Shown here in pieces: positions 24,545 to 33,374 of a DNA stretch of 53,609 bases. A program made the translations under genes and the position numbers. The notes under the pieces are model-generated. The model made no database searches, was not told the DNA's origin, and saw only the letters and a program-made list of their open reading frames with translations. The DNA is from Lachnospiraceae bacterium (GTDB lineage: Bacteria > Bacillota > Clostridia > Lachnospirales > Lachnospiraceae). The stretch's first letter is position 1; every line of letters starts with the position of its first letter. The stretch spans positions 1 to 53,609 of the forward strand of contig JAGBCB010000006.1 in the NCBI GenBank assembly GCA_017938145.1, written 5' to 3'.

Positions 24545-25324
24545 ATGATTTTTGATACACATACCCATTACGATGATGATCAGTTTGAAGAGGATAGAGA
24601 TTCACTGCTGCTTTCCTTGAAAGAAAACGGAGTAGGCGCTGTTGCCAACATGGGAGCTTCCATGCAGGGAGCAAAAGACAGCGTAGCCCTGGCAAAGAAA
24701 TATCCCTTTGTTTATGCGGCGGTGGGCATCCATCCGGACCATGCGAAGGAATTAAATGAAGTAGAATTCGAAACGTTAAAGCAGCTGGCAGCAGAAGAAA
24801 AGGTGGTTGCCATCGGTGAAATCGGCTTGGATTATTACTGGGATGCAACCGACCGGGAGGACCAAAAATACTGGTTTAAGCGTCAGCTTTCCCTGGCACA
24901 GGAGCTTAATTTACCTGTGGTCATCCACAGCAGGGATGCGGCAGCAGATACACTGGAAATTATGAAAGAGGCGTATGTGCAGTCCGGTAAATCTTTAACC
25001 GGAGTTATCCACTGCTTTTCCTATGAAACGGAATTGGCAAGAGAATATGTAAAAATGGGATTTTTCCTCGGTGTCGGCGGTGTGGCTACGTTCAAAAACG
25101 GCCGCAAATTAAAGGAAGTTATCGAAGATACCCCGTTGGAAAAAATCGTTTTGGAAACGGACTGCCCATATTTGGCTCCGGTACCGTTCCGCGGCAAACG
25201 TAACAGTTCGGAAAAACTCTCTTATGTGGTAGAGGCTATTGCGGAAATAAAGGGCGTTTCTAAAGAAGAAATAGAGCGCATCACTTGGGAAAACGCCTGC
25301 CGGCTGTATCGGCTAAATCTGTAG
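24545..25324 (+). CDS. tatD: TatD family metal-dependent deoxyribonuclease
   Basis: 259 aa TIM-barrel hydrolase. HTH (His6, His8) opens the metal site. GEIGLDYYW, IHSRDA, GVIHCFS and LETDCPYL supply the remaining conserved ligands of TatD/YcfH/YabD proteins (3'-5' DNA/RNA exonuclease or D-Tyr-tRNA-type processing roles). It precedes rsmA, an arrangement (yabD ... ksgA) conserved across Firmicutes, and is probably cotranscribed with it. Confidence 0.93.
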   Translation: MIFDTHTHYDDDQFEEDRDSLLLSLKENGVGAVANMGASMQGAKDSVALAKKYPFVYAAVGIHPDHAKELNEVEFETLKQLAAEEKVVAIGEIGLDYYWDATDREDQKYWFKRQLSLAQELNLPVVIHSRDAAADTLEIMKEAYVQSGKSLTGVIHCFSYETELAREYVKMGFFLGVGGVATFKNGRKLKEVIEDTPLEKIVLETDCPYLAPVPFRGKRNSSEKLSYVVEAIAEIKGVSKEEIERITWENACRLYRLNL

Positions 25325-25380
25325 CTATTGGCTTAAAAAGTTATTTGAAAATTGTATCTGCAAATAAGAAAGGAAGTTAT

Positions 25381-26244
25381 ATGGCAACCTTAGGAAATCC
25401 ACAAAATACCATAGAAATATTAAAAAAATACGACTTTATGTTCCAGAAGCGGTTTGGGCAAAACTTTTTAATTGATACCCATGTGTTGGAAAAAATTATT
25501 AAGTCCGCCGAAATCACCAAGGACGACTTAGTTCTGGAAATCGGACCGGGTATCGGTACCATGACCCAGTATTTATGCGAAAATGCCAGAGAAGTTATTG
25601 CAGTGGAAATTGACAAAAACCTGATTCCGATTTTGGAAAATGATACCCTGGCGCAGTACGATAACGTAACAATTATCAATGAAGATATTTTGAAATTAGA
25701 TTTAAATGCCCTGGTAAAAGAACGCAACGGCGGAAAGCGTATTAAGGTAGTGGCAAATCTGCCTTATTACATTACAACGCCTATTATCATGGGATTGTTC
25801 GAATCCCACGTGCCGTTGCAAAACATCACGGTTATGGTACAGAAGGAAGTGGCAGACCGTATGCAGGCAGGGCCGGGCAGCAAGGATTACGGTGCTCTTT
25901 CCCTGGCGGTGCAGTATTATGCAAAACCGTATATTGCGGCAAACGTACCGCAAAACTGCTTTATGCCGCGGCCAAATGTAGGGTCTGCGGTAATCCGTCT
26001 TACCCTTCACGAGGAGCCGCCGGTAAAGGTAAAGGACGAAGCTTTTATGTTTGCGTTAATCAGAGCTTCTTTTAATCAGAGAAGAAAGACATTGGTAAAC
26101 GGCCTTACCAATGCGGCAGAACTTAATTTATCAAAGGAAGAGGTGCAGGCGGCACTGGAAGAATTGGGATTGCCTGCTACTGTCCGTGGCGAAGCCCTGA
26201 CACTGGAGCAGTTTGCGGAACTTACCAATGTGTTGGCAAAATAA
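25381..26244 (+). CDS. rsmA: 16S rRNA dimethyladenosine transferase RsmA (KsgA)
   Basis: 287 aa. It methylates the two adjacent adenines A1518/A1519 of 16S rRNA during late 30S assembly. KRFGQNFLID is the family N-terminus, LEIGPGIGTMT binds S-adenosylmethionine, AVEIDKN is the acidic loop and NLPYYIT is motif IV (NLPY). The C-terminal helical domain has the RASFNQRRKTL signature. ATG 25381 follows GAAAGGAAG; an upstream in-frame ATG at 25285 lies inside tatD and is rejected. Confidence 0.96.
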   Translation: MATLGNPQNTIEILKKYDFMFQKRFGQNFLIDTHVLEKIIKSAEITKDDLVLEIGPGIGTMTQYLCENAREVIAVEIDKNLIPILENDTLAQYDNVTIINEDILKLDLNALVKERNGGKRIKVVANLPYYITTPIIMGLFESHVPLQNITVMVQKEVADRMQAGPGSKDYGALSLAVQYYAKPYIAANVPQNCFMPRPNVGSAVIRLTLHEEPPVKVKDEAFMFALIRASFNQRRKTLVNGLTNAAELNLSKEEVQAALEELGLPATVRGEALTLEQFAELTNVLAK

Positions 26245-26284
26245 AAGTTTTTAAAAATGCAAGGATGGCTTTGGGAGTAAAGAA

Positions 26285-26989
26285 ATGGAACACAAATTAG
26301 AGTGGATTTCGGAGGAAGAAGGCAGAATTGCTTTTTATGAAAAAGAGGAACCGGTTTTGACGGCAGAAATTTTCATTACCGGCGAGGATGCAGCAGAATT
26401 TAAGATACAAGATGTTGTGTTTGATGATAAAATGACAAAAAACAACAACTTGCAAAAAGAAATCATTTCAAAAATGACAGAGTGTCTTCCGAAATGCTTT
26501 CGACTCCTGTGGGAAGAAGGGTTTGACGAGGTGGTCCTTGTGGAACAGCAAGGTACAAAAATGGCAGAAATACTCGATTCTACTGCTGTCGTACAAAAAA
26601 TATACAGGGAATATATGATGAAATGTTATTTCAAACCGCAAAATTCTACAGATTGTGGTTCGGACTTCCTTAAGCTGACAAAAACCGAAGACGGTTATGT
26701 GTGTGAAAATAAGGAGAAAAATTTCTTTTGCCGGTTGCTTTCTTATGAGGCAGAGCGTCAGGAAGAGCAATGTTACTATCTGTATGAGGTAGAAGTAAAA
26801 AAGAAAAGCCGGAATAAAGGCATTGCTACAAAATGCCTTACGCAGCTGTTTTCGTTTTTATCCCAGGAAACCACACTGACGGTGTATCTGCAGGTGGGAT
26901 CCTATAACGAACCGGCAGTTCACCTGTATAAAAAATTAGGATTTGAAATTTCGGAGGAACTGGGGTATTACATTCTACCGGAAGAATAA
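26285..26989 (+). CDS. GNAT-family N-acetyltransferase
   Basis: 234 aa. The C-terminal 80 residues hold the acetyl-CoA binding segment (VEVKKKSRNKGIATKCLTQL) and the closing motif YNEPAVHLYKKLGFEI, both typical of GNAT enzymes. The N-terminal about 120 residues are less conserved and may be a degenerate second GNAT fold. The acceptor is unknown; its place between rsmA and tadA hints at a housekeeping role but does not show it. GGGAG precedes the ATG. Confidence 0.82.
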   Translation: MEHKLEWISEEEGRIAFYEKEEPVLTAEIFITGEDAAEFKIQDVVFDDKMTKNNNLQKEIISKMTECLPKCFRLLWEEGFDEVVLVEQQGTKMAEILDSTAVVQKIYREYMMKCYFKPQNSTDCGSDFLKLTKTEDGYVCENKEKNFFCRLLSYEAERQEEQCYYLYEVEVKKKSRNKGIATKCLTQLFSFLSQETTLTVYLQVGSYNEPAVHLYKKLGFEISEELGYYILPEE

Positions 26990-27015
26990 GTAATGTCAGA
27001 CAGAAAGGATATACC

Positions 27016-27513
27016 ATGGCACGAGCAAAAAAAGAACTGACCAGAGATGAATTTTTCATGAAGGAAGCCATCCGTCAGGCAAAAAAAGCGGAAAAGCTGA
27101 TGGAGGTGCCGATTGGCTGTGTCATCGTATATCAGGATAAAATTATTGCAAGAGGTTATAACAAGCGTAATTTAAAGAAAACAACCCTGGCCCATGCAGA
27201 AATCATTGCCATTGCAAGGGCTGGAAAAGTAATAAACGACTGGCGGTTGGAGGACTGTACTATGTACATTACCTTGGAGCCCTGTCAGATGTGTGCCGGA
27301 GCCATTGTCCAGGCCAGAATGAAGCGGGTAGTTATTGGCAGCCGAAATGCGAAGGCAGGATGTGCCGGTTCCGTGTTGAATCTGCTTCAGGAGGAGCGGT
27401 TTAATCATCAGGTGGAACTGACCGAAGGTGTGTTGGAAGAAGAGTGCTCGGCAATGCTCAGTGACTTTTTTAAGGAACTTCGTAGGACAAAAGCACTGGT
27501 AAAGAATAGCTAA
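27016..27513 (+). CDS. tadA: tRNA-specific adenosine(34) deaminase TadA
   Basis: 165 aa. It converts A34 to inosine in tRNA-Arg(ACG). Zinc and catalytic residues are His60 and Glu62 (HAE) with Cys90 and Cys93 (EPCQMCAGAI). The region RNLKKTTLAHAE and SRNAKAGCAGSVLNLL are typical of TadA, separating it from cytidine and guanine deaminases. AAAGGA lies ahead of the ATG, 26 bp after the GNAT gene. Confidence 0.94.
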   Translation: MARAKKELTRDEFFMKEAIRQAKKAEKLMEVPIGCVIVYQDKIIARGYNKRNLKKTTLAHAEIIAIARAGKVINDWRLEDCTMYITLEPCQMCAGAIVQARMKRVVIGSRNAKAGCAGSVLNLLQEERFNHQVELTEGVLEEECSAMLSDFFKELRRTKALVKNS

Positions 27514-27583
27514 AAGGTTTGAATTACGAGAGAATTAGTGGTATACTAAAGATAATCATATGGTTTTATGGGGGTAAAGCATC

Positions 27584-29917
27584 ATGGGATTTGAATTCAA
27601 GGCCAATGCAGTAAATCAGATTCCGAAGGGAACAGAACTCTTTTTGGAAAATGAACCGGCAGCATATGTCGGTGTTATTATCAGAGGACGTGTGCTTGCA
27701 AGAAGTGAAGCGGTCAAATTAACACTTCCGGCGGGAAGTTTTCTTGGTGTGTTCGATTTATCCGTGGGCCACTATGTTTTTGACTATGTTGCGTCAGAAG
27801 ACAGTATGATTTATGCTTTTCCTATTCATGATAAAAAAATGCTGCGGGAGATGCTTGCGGCAAACAATAAAGACTATCGCGGCCTTATGGTCAATTCTTT
27901 GACAAAAAATTTCTACGAATTATCCAGAATCAATGCAGAATTTCATAAAATGGCAGGAGATTTATATCGCCTGTTAACGGAGTCCTATGCAAAGTATAAG
28001 GGCTTTTGTCGTGATGCAGGTGAAGGTGCACTGCAGCTTTCCGCGTTGGAAAACATGGAAGCTTACCGGGTAGAAAATCCGGTAGACCGGCAGAAATTTC
28101 CATATTACGAAGATTTGGCAAAGGTGCCGGCAGATATCCAAAAAAGCTTTTTCGGCTGCGGCATTGAGCTTACTATGAATCATATCAGCAATTTATCTAA
28201 TTTGCTTTGTAATCTTCTTATTGATACCAGAGAAGTATGTTCTTACATAAAAGAGCATTTTTCCTGTTTATACAATGACGGTTCCCAAAATATGCTGATG
28301 GGCATGATGCGCCTTGCGTTCGAAGCGGGCAAAAAGAATCGTCCGGTGCAGGGACTTCAGCAGCTGTTAGACCAGCTGTTGGATGAATTCAACCGGATGG
28401 AAGAACTATTAGAACGGTATATGGGTATGCCGCCGGTAGTGAAGCGGGAACGTTTGGAAAAAATGTATACAGCAGTGCTGGTGGGAGAAGAACCGGAAGA
28501 AGACGGAAGTATTGCCACCGGAGCGTCCGACGAGGAAGTATATCAGAGCCTGCGAGGAGCATTGCAGCAGTTGATAGATTTTTCCGGTCTTTCCAAAGAC
28601 AATCTGAAGGTATTTATAGACGCAATCAATACCTTTGTCCGTGCCAAAGACCGTATGTCTACGGAGGATGACTTCCGTGCGCTCCGCAGACAAATCGCAG
28701 ATGGTTTTTACACTTTATACCATGCGATTTTCTTAAAAGTACTGAAAAACGAAAAAAATATGCCGAAGGTAGTAGAGCTTTTCCTGAATTTCGGTTTTAC
28801 CGACGAACGGCTTCTCACCAAGGAACAGACAATTGATTTATGCAAGATAGATATTTCTACCAAGAATAAATATCATTGTACCATGTTTACTATCCCGGAA
28901 TGGCTGTTTGCGGTTTATACCGGTAAGCGCCAGCCGTCCAAAAATGAGTTTGACATGGAATACGTAGAGATGCTGCGTGAACAGAAAAAAACGGGTGAAA
29001 TTAACGCAGAAGAAGAGATAAAACTGGCAAATGACCCGATGAAGAAGCTGGAATATGAAATGCAGAACATGTTCCGCTACAATCACCGTATTGTAAACGG
29101 CCAGCCGAGTGTGTTTGTTCCGGTACTGTGCAGTGAGCAGATGATGAGTGCTCCGTCCAGAGCTGCTATTACGAAAGACCGCATGGGCCAGTTGATAGAA
29201 AAATACCGTGAAATAGACTATTCCGTATTTTATCGTGAATTAACCTATGCCGATGCGGCATCCGGCATTGAAAAAGAACTGATTATGAAGGAAATTGTTC
29301 CGGATGTTATTTTGTTCCCGGCGTATGGTCAGAATGCCAGCATGTGGCAGGAGTTAAGCTGTAAGAGAAGAGATTCGGCCGGAAGATTCCTTTTCCCGAT
29401 TATGGCGGAAGGAAATGTCGATGACCTGATTATCAAAACCTTCGGACGGTTCCGCTGGGAGCTTTGCCGTACGATGCAGGGCAGTGCTTGGAATAATATC
29501 CAGTATAAGTCCCTTACCTCGGAATACGCGGACTACATCCAGTTTTATAAAAAGAACAAGGAGCTTTCCGAAGAACGCAAAGAAAAAGTGAAACAGCAGA
29601 TTATGAAGGGCAAAAACAGTACAAGAGAAATTTTTGTACAGGACTATGAACTTTGGATTAAATCCGAGGCTATGGGAGCCATGCGCTTGAATAAGGTATC
29701 CAGAGATATTTTGTCTCTGTATTGTCCGTTCAATAAAGAAATCCGTGAGGCGGTAGAAACACAGCCTGCCTTCGCAGAACCAATCGCGAAATTTAAGCGG
29801 GAGCGCATAAAAAAGGTGCGTGAGCTGGAACTGCGTTATCATTCCTATACAACCAAGCAGGGAATCGCCCTGCCACAGGATATGTTGGATAATCTGGCAT
29901 TTTACAAAACAAAATAG
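27584..29917 (+). CDS. Large protein with N-terminal cyclic-nucleotide-binding-like domain, unknown function
   Basis: 777 aa, no signal peptide or membrane segment. Residues about 10-105 read as a Crp/cNMP-binding cupin (GTELFLENEPAAYVGVIIRG, LPAGSFLGVFDLSVG) but lack the phosphate-binding arginine pattern (GExxxxxxxPRxA), so cyclic nucleotide binding is doubtful. No HTH follows. The rest is helical and charged, with no motif I know; the last about 400 residues are well ordered in appearance. It starts a three-gene run: an ABC ATPase begins 15 bp after its stop and a TPR-AAA protein overlaps that. A shared cytosolic complex is a reasonable guess. Confidence 0.72.
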   Translation: MGFEFKANAVNQIPKGTELFLENEPAAYVGVIIRGRVLARSEAVKLTLPAGSFLGVFDLSVGHYVFDYVASEDSMIYAFPIHDKKMLREMLAANNKDYRGLMVNSLTKNFYELSRINAEFHKMAGDLYRLLTESYAKYKGFCRDAGEGALQLSALENMEAYRVENPVDRQKFPYYEDLAKVPADIQKSFFGCGIELTMNHISNLSNLLCNLLIDTREVCSYIKEHFSCLYNDGSQNMLMGMMRLAFEAGKKNRPVQGLQQLLDQLLDEFNRMEELLERYMGMPPVVKRERLEKMYTAVLVGEEPEEDGSIATGASDEEVYQSLRGALQQLIDFSGLSKDNLKVFIDAINTFVRAKDRMSTEDDFRALRRQIADGFYTLYHAIFLKVLKNEKNMPKVVELFLNFGFTDERLLTKEQTIDLCKIDISTKNKYHCTMFTIPEWLFAVYTGKRQPSKNEFDMEYVEMLREQKKTGEINAEEEIKLANDPMKKLEYEMQNMFRYNHRIVNGQPSVFVPVLCSEQMMSAPSRAAITKDRMGQLIEKYREIDYSVFYRELTYADAASGIEKELIMKEIVPDVILFPAYGQNASMWQELSCKRRDSAGRFLFPIMAEGNVDDLIIKTFGRFRWELCRTMQGSAWNNIQYKSLTSEYADYIQFYKKNKELSEERKEKVKQQIMKGKNSTREIFVQDYELWIKSEAMGAMRLNKVSRDILSLYCPFNKEIREAVETQPAFAEPIAKFKRERIKKVRELELRYHSYTTKQGIALPQDMLDNLAFYKTK

Positions 29918-29932
29918 AAAGGAAACATTTCT

Positions 29933-30592
29933 ATGGGAGAAGTCATTCTGCAGGCAGTAGGTATTGAAAAAGCATACAGAAAACACGTTATTTTGCAGGA
30001 TGTTTCCTTTGAAGTAAGAGAAGGCGAAATTCTGGGATTAGCCGGAGAAAACGGCGTGGGAAAATCCACACTGTTATCCGTGCTTGCCACCATCCGGAAA
30101 CCGCAGGCCGGGAAAATATACTTTTGCGGAAAGGATATTTCCAAAGGAAAACGGTCTTACCGCAAACAGATGGGTTATGTTCCCCAGGAGATTGCTTTGT
30201 TTGAAGAGTTAAGCGGCAAAGATAATTTAAAGTTTTTCGGGAAGGCGTGCCACGTGCCGGCAAAGGAACTTGACCGGCGGATAAAAGAGGTATGTGACAT
30301 TACCGGTTTTCCGGAAGAAGATTTAAAACGCCCGGTGGCAGAATATTCCGGCGGTATGCGAAGAAAAATCAATATTGGCGCAGCTCTTTTACACCGGCCG
30401 AAATTACTTTTATTAGATGAGCCGGTGGCAAATTTAGACGAAACAACAGAAGAACAGGTGTTAGCCGCTTTGAAACGGCTGGCTGAACAAGGAACCGCTA
30501 TTGTTTATGTAGGACATCAATTAGAAAAAATGGAGCAGTTCTGCAATCAGATTTGTTTCATTAAAAACGGAAAGGTAGTAAGGGGTAAATAA
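29933..30592 (+). CDS. ABC-type ATPase without a cognate permease gene
   Basis: 219 aa, single cassette: Walker A GENGVGKST, Q-loop VPQE, signature YSGGMRRK, Walker B LLLLDEP, and switch histidine in YVGHQLE. It resembles ABC-2/CcmA-type exporter ATPases, but no membrane protein gene lies on either side. It begins 15 bp after the cNMP-like gene and its stop TAA overlaps the next ATG by one base, so the three proteins are made together. Either its permease is elsewhere or it has a non-transport role in the trio. Confidence 0.88.
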   Translation: MGEVILQAVGIEKAYRKHVILQDVSFEVREGEILGLAGENGVGKSTLLSVLATIRKPQAGKIYFCGKDISKGKRSYRKQMGYVPQEIALFEELSGKDNLKFFGKACHVPAKELDRRIKEVCDITGFPEEDLKRPVAEYSGGMRRKINIGAALLHRPKLLLLDEPVANLDETTEEQVLAALKRLAEQGTAIVYVGHQLEKMEQFCNQICFIKNGKVVRGK

Positions 30593-32361
30593 TGGCATTA
30601 TTTGGCATGGGTTACAAAAAGAAAATAGAGGAATTAAAGCAGCAGCTGGATGAGCAGAATTACGAGCAGGCGGCGTTGGTTGCGGATACTATTCCGGTAA
30701 AACGCTTAAAGTCGGCCTATGAGTTGAATCTGGTTGGTAAGGCATACAAGTGTAATGGGGACTTTTTGCAGGCGAGAGACGCTTTCGAACGCTCCTATGA
30801 GGTACGCTGTTCCAGACCGGTGCTGATTGACATTATGGACTGTTGTCTGGAAGTAAAAGATCTGGAGAGTGCCGAAAAATATTTTGATGAGTATCATAAG
30901 GTGGCACCGGAGGATAAAACCACCCAGTATAAATACCGGTATCATATTGAAAAGAGAAAGGGCAGGGAACGTCGCCTTCTGATTATGATTCTGGAAGAAT
31001 TAAAGGCCCTGGATTATGTGGAAGAGTATGCCTATGAATTGGCCAAGCAGTACCACAAGGCCGGTATGCAGGAAGAATGTATGCGGGAGTGTAATGATAT
31101 TATTTTATGGTTTGGTTTCGGTCCTACCGTGGAACGTGCCAAGACCCTTCTTGCATATTATAAAGGGGAAATCAGTTTAGAGGATATAAAGTCTGCCGGA
31201 GCAAAATATCAGGCGGAGGCAGAACGCCGGAGACAGGAAGAGCAGGCGGAGGCAGAGCGCCGGATGCAGGAGGAGCAGGCAGTACAAGAGGCTGCAGCTG
31301 TGGCAGAAGAGCCGGTGGAACAGGTGGTTTACGAAGCGGAAGAAGAATATTCTGCAGAAGTTCCGGAAGAACCGGTTGAAGAAGCAATGGAAGAAATAAT
31401 CGAAAAACAAGAAGAGGTAATAGCAGAGCCGGAGCCACAGGAGCAGGAATCCGAACCGGAGCCGGATGGCTTTGTGATGCCGGAAATTGATTTGTCGGGT
31501 ATTTCTTTTGAGGAAGAAGCATTGGAGGAAAATTCCAGGGAAGAGCAGGAACTGTATGTTCCTGAGGCGGATATGGCGGAAACTACTAATGAGAAGCTGG
31601 CAGAGCTGTTGAAGAAAAAGAAAGTTTCCATTCCGGAAACCTTAAAGAACTTTGGCCGGATTGAGCGTATCCGTAAGCAGGTAATAAAAAGTCTGGAATT
31701 AGCCATCAATGACAGGGAAAAGGCATATTTTGTTATTACCGGAGAAGCACGTACAGGAAAAACCACGTTGGCACTTTCTTTTATCCGCCTGTTATACCAG
31801 TTGGATATTGTAAAATATGACCGTACGGCAACCATTGACGCTGTCCAGTTAAATCAGGTGTCCATTGAAGATTACGGTGAAGAATTAAAGAACTGCAACT
31901 TGATTATTGAAAATGCCGGTGGTATGACCAAAGAATCCATCGAAGGATTATTGCGTTTTTCCAAGGGTTGCAAAGGGAAGACCTGCGTTATTTTAGAAGA
32001 TACTGTCAGGAATATCAACAAGTTCCTGCGTGCCAGAGAAGAACTGAACGGTTTGTTTAACAACCGGATTCATCTCGGAAAATATAACACAGAAGATTTG
32101 CTTGGCTTTGCTTACGATTATATTAAAAAAGAGGACTATGGCATTGATAAAATGGCTGCACAGGTCCTCAGTGATAAAATTGATGAAATTGTCAGGGAAT
32201 ACGGTAATGACCAACGCTTGATCCGTACGTTAAAGCTGGTGGAAGTTGTAGTCGCCAGAGCAGAAAAACGTGCCGGCGAGCTGATTCTTAACATGGCGGC
32301 GGAAGGTAAAATCCGACAGGGAAATTACCTGGTAATTATTTTAGAAGATGTTACGCCGTAG
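30592..32361 (+). CDS. TPR protein with C-terminal AAA domain (CbbX/SpoVK/EccA-like layout)
   Basis: 589 aa. Residues about 1-200 are TPR-like helical repeats (ALVADTIPVKRLKSAYELNL, VGKAYKCNGDFLQARDAFER). About 200-335 is a Glu/Pro/Gln-rich flexible linker, and 355-589 is an AAA module with Walker A GEARTGKT (384-391) and the CbbX-like C-terminal pattern (LFNNRIHLGKYNTEDLLGFA). The strand where Walker B should end in DE reads CNLIIENAGG, so hydrolysis may be weak or lost. The TPR-AAA order recalls EccA of type VII secretion and SpoVK, but no WXG100 or EccC gene is nearby. Function unknown. Confidence 0.78.
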   Translation: MALFGMGYKKKIEELKQQLDEQNYEQAALVADTIPVKRLKSAYELNLVGKAYKCNGDFLQARDAFERSYEVRCSRPVLIDIMDCCLEVKDLESAEKYFDEYHKVAPEDKTTQYKYRYHIEKRKGRERRLLIMILEELKALDYVEEYAYELAKQYHKAGMQEECMRECNDIILWFGFGPTVERAKTLLAYYKGEISLEDIKSAGAKYQAEAERRRQEEQAEAERRMQEEQAVQEAAAVAEEPVEQVVYEAEEEYSAEVPEEPVEEAMEEIIEKQEEVIAEPEPQEQESEPEPDGFVMPEIDLSGISFEEEALEENSREEQELYVPEADMAETTNEKLAELLKKKKVSIPETLKNFGRIERIRKQVIKSLELAINDREKAYFVITGEARTGKTTLALSFIRLLYQLDIVKYDRTATIDAVQLNQVSIEDYGEELKNCNLIIENAGGMTKESIEGLLRFSKGCKGKTCVILEDTVRNINKFLRAREELNGLFNNRIHLGKYNTEDLLGFAYDYIKKEDYGIDKMAAQVLSDKIDEIVREYGNDQRLIRTLKLVEVVVARAEKRAGELILNMAAEGKIRQGNYLVIILEDVTP

Positions 32362-32363
32362 CA

Positions 32364-32699
32364 TCACACCTTGAATTGAAGAGAGATATCAGATTTTAAA
32401 TACTGACCGCCCACCGAGCGGACTCTCTTTGAGATATGCAGGATATAGGAAGCATCCTTTACATATGCTTCTAAAGGCTCAATTTCGATTTCATTGGTGT
32501 CTGCATTGTAATGGATTGCTGTTTTTAACGGAATATTGGAAGTGCTTGTTACATATAAATTCATATTATTTATGGTAGCAGGATCCAAAGGGGCAGAAAA
32601 TTTAACACGCCATACAAATTTGCCGGTTTTAAATTTTAAATTCTGCTTTACCTTTCCTTCCATATTTTCCGGAACGGATTCAAAACTGATGAAGTTCAT
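32364..32699 (-). CDS. Small cytosolic protein with bacterial Ig-like fold
   Basis: 111 aa. FVWRVKFSAPLDPATINNMN, LYVTSTSNIPLKT and ASYILHISKRVRS are the strand pattern of SbsA/Big_5-type Ig-like domains, normally found in surface proteins, yet there is no signal peptide. ATG 32699 has AAAGGAAGG ahead. It converges with the TPR-AAA gene, with the two stops only 3 bp apart. The long frame extending to 33011 is antisense to aroK and is rejected. No function is known. Confidence 0.72.
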   Translation of the reverse strand: MNFISFESVPENMEGKVKQNLKFKTGKFVWRVKFSAPLDPATINNMNLYVTSTSNIPLKTAIHYNADTNEIEIEPLEAYVKDASYILHISKRVRSVGGQYLKSDISLQFKV

Positions 32700-32781
32700 G
32701 TGACAGACCTTCCTTTCTTGTGTAACTAATCCTAGTGTAACACATTCTTTCCATTTTGAACAGAGAGGAAAATAACTCATT

Positions 32782-33288
32782 ATGCAAGAAAAATCAAATA
32801 TTGTTTTATTGGGTATGCCCGGTTCCGGAAAGAGTACAGTGGGAGTGCTTCTGGCAAAGCGTCTGGGAAAGCGGTTTATTGACACGGATTTGCTGATACA
32901 GGAGCAGGAAGGCAGACTTCTCAGTGACATTATCAGAGAGGAAGGACTGGATAAATTTATTGCCATTGAAAACGCAGTCAATGCTTCCGTGGTGGCGGAA
33001 AACTCTGTCATTGCGCCGGGAGGCAGTGCAATTTACGGAAAGGAAGCAATGGAGCACTTTAAAGAAATTGCTGAAATTGTGTACTTAAAGCTTTCCTACC
33101 GTAGTGTTGCAAGACGTCTGGGTGATTTAACCAAACGTGGCGTGGTATTCCGGCCGGGGCAGACTTTAAAGGCACTCTACAAAGAGCGTTGTCCGCTGTA
33201 TGAACAATATGCGGACTATGTGGTGGAGTGCGATGGCAAAAAAATAGGGGAAACATTGGAGCTTGTCCGGCAGACAATGGGGAAATAA
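32782..33288 (+). CDS. Shikimate kinase-like protein, divergent substrate site
   Basis: 168 aa P-loop kinase of the AroK fold: Walker A GMPGSGKS (11-18), FIDTD (32-36) with the Mg/shikimate Asp, and RCPLYEQYAD at the end. Two family landmarks differ. The FRxxE motif that brings in the shikimate-binding Arg reads FIAIE (59-63), and the GGG shikimate loop reads PGGSA (79-83). The lid has RGVVFRPGQ. It may be a poor shikimate kinase or act on another small alcohol. It sits just ahead of murA with a gap of 86 bp. Confidence 0.75.
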   Translation: MQEKSNIVLLGMPGSGKSTVGVLLAKRLGKRFIDTDLLIQEQEGRLLSDIIREEGLDKFIAIENAVNASVVAENSVIAPGGSAIYGKEAMEHFKEIAEIVYLKLSYRSVARRLGDLTKRGVVFRPGQTLKALYKERCPLYEQYADYVVECDGKKIGETLELVRQTMGK

Positions 33289-33374
33289 TTGACCTGGAGA
33301 AAAAAAGGCTTTACAAAAGGCCAAGAATCGGGTATAGTTATTTAGTTAGTATTGGAAATAACCGAGGTGCAAAA

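Noticed and set aside
32700-33011. Extension of the Ig-like gene to 33011
   Set aside because: It runs antisense through aroK; GAAAGGAAGG ahead of ATG 32699 fixes the start.
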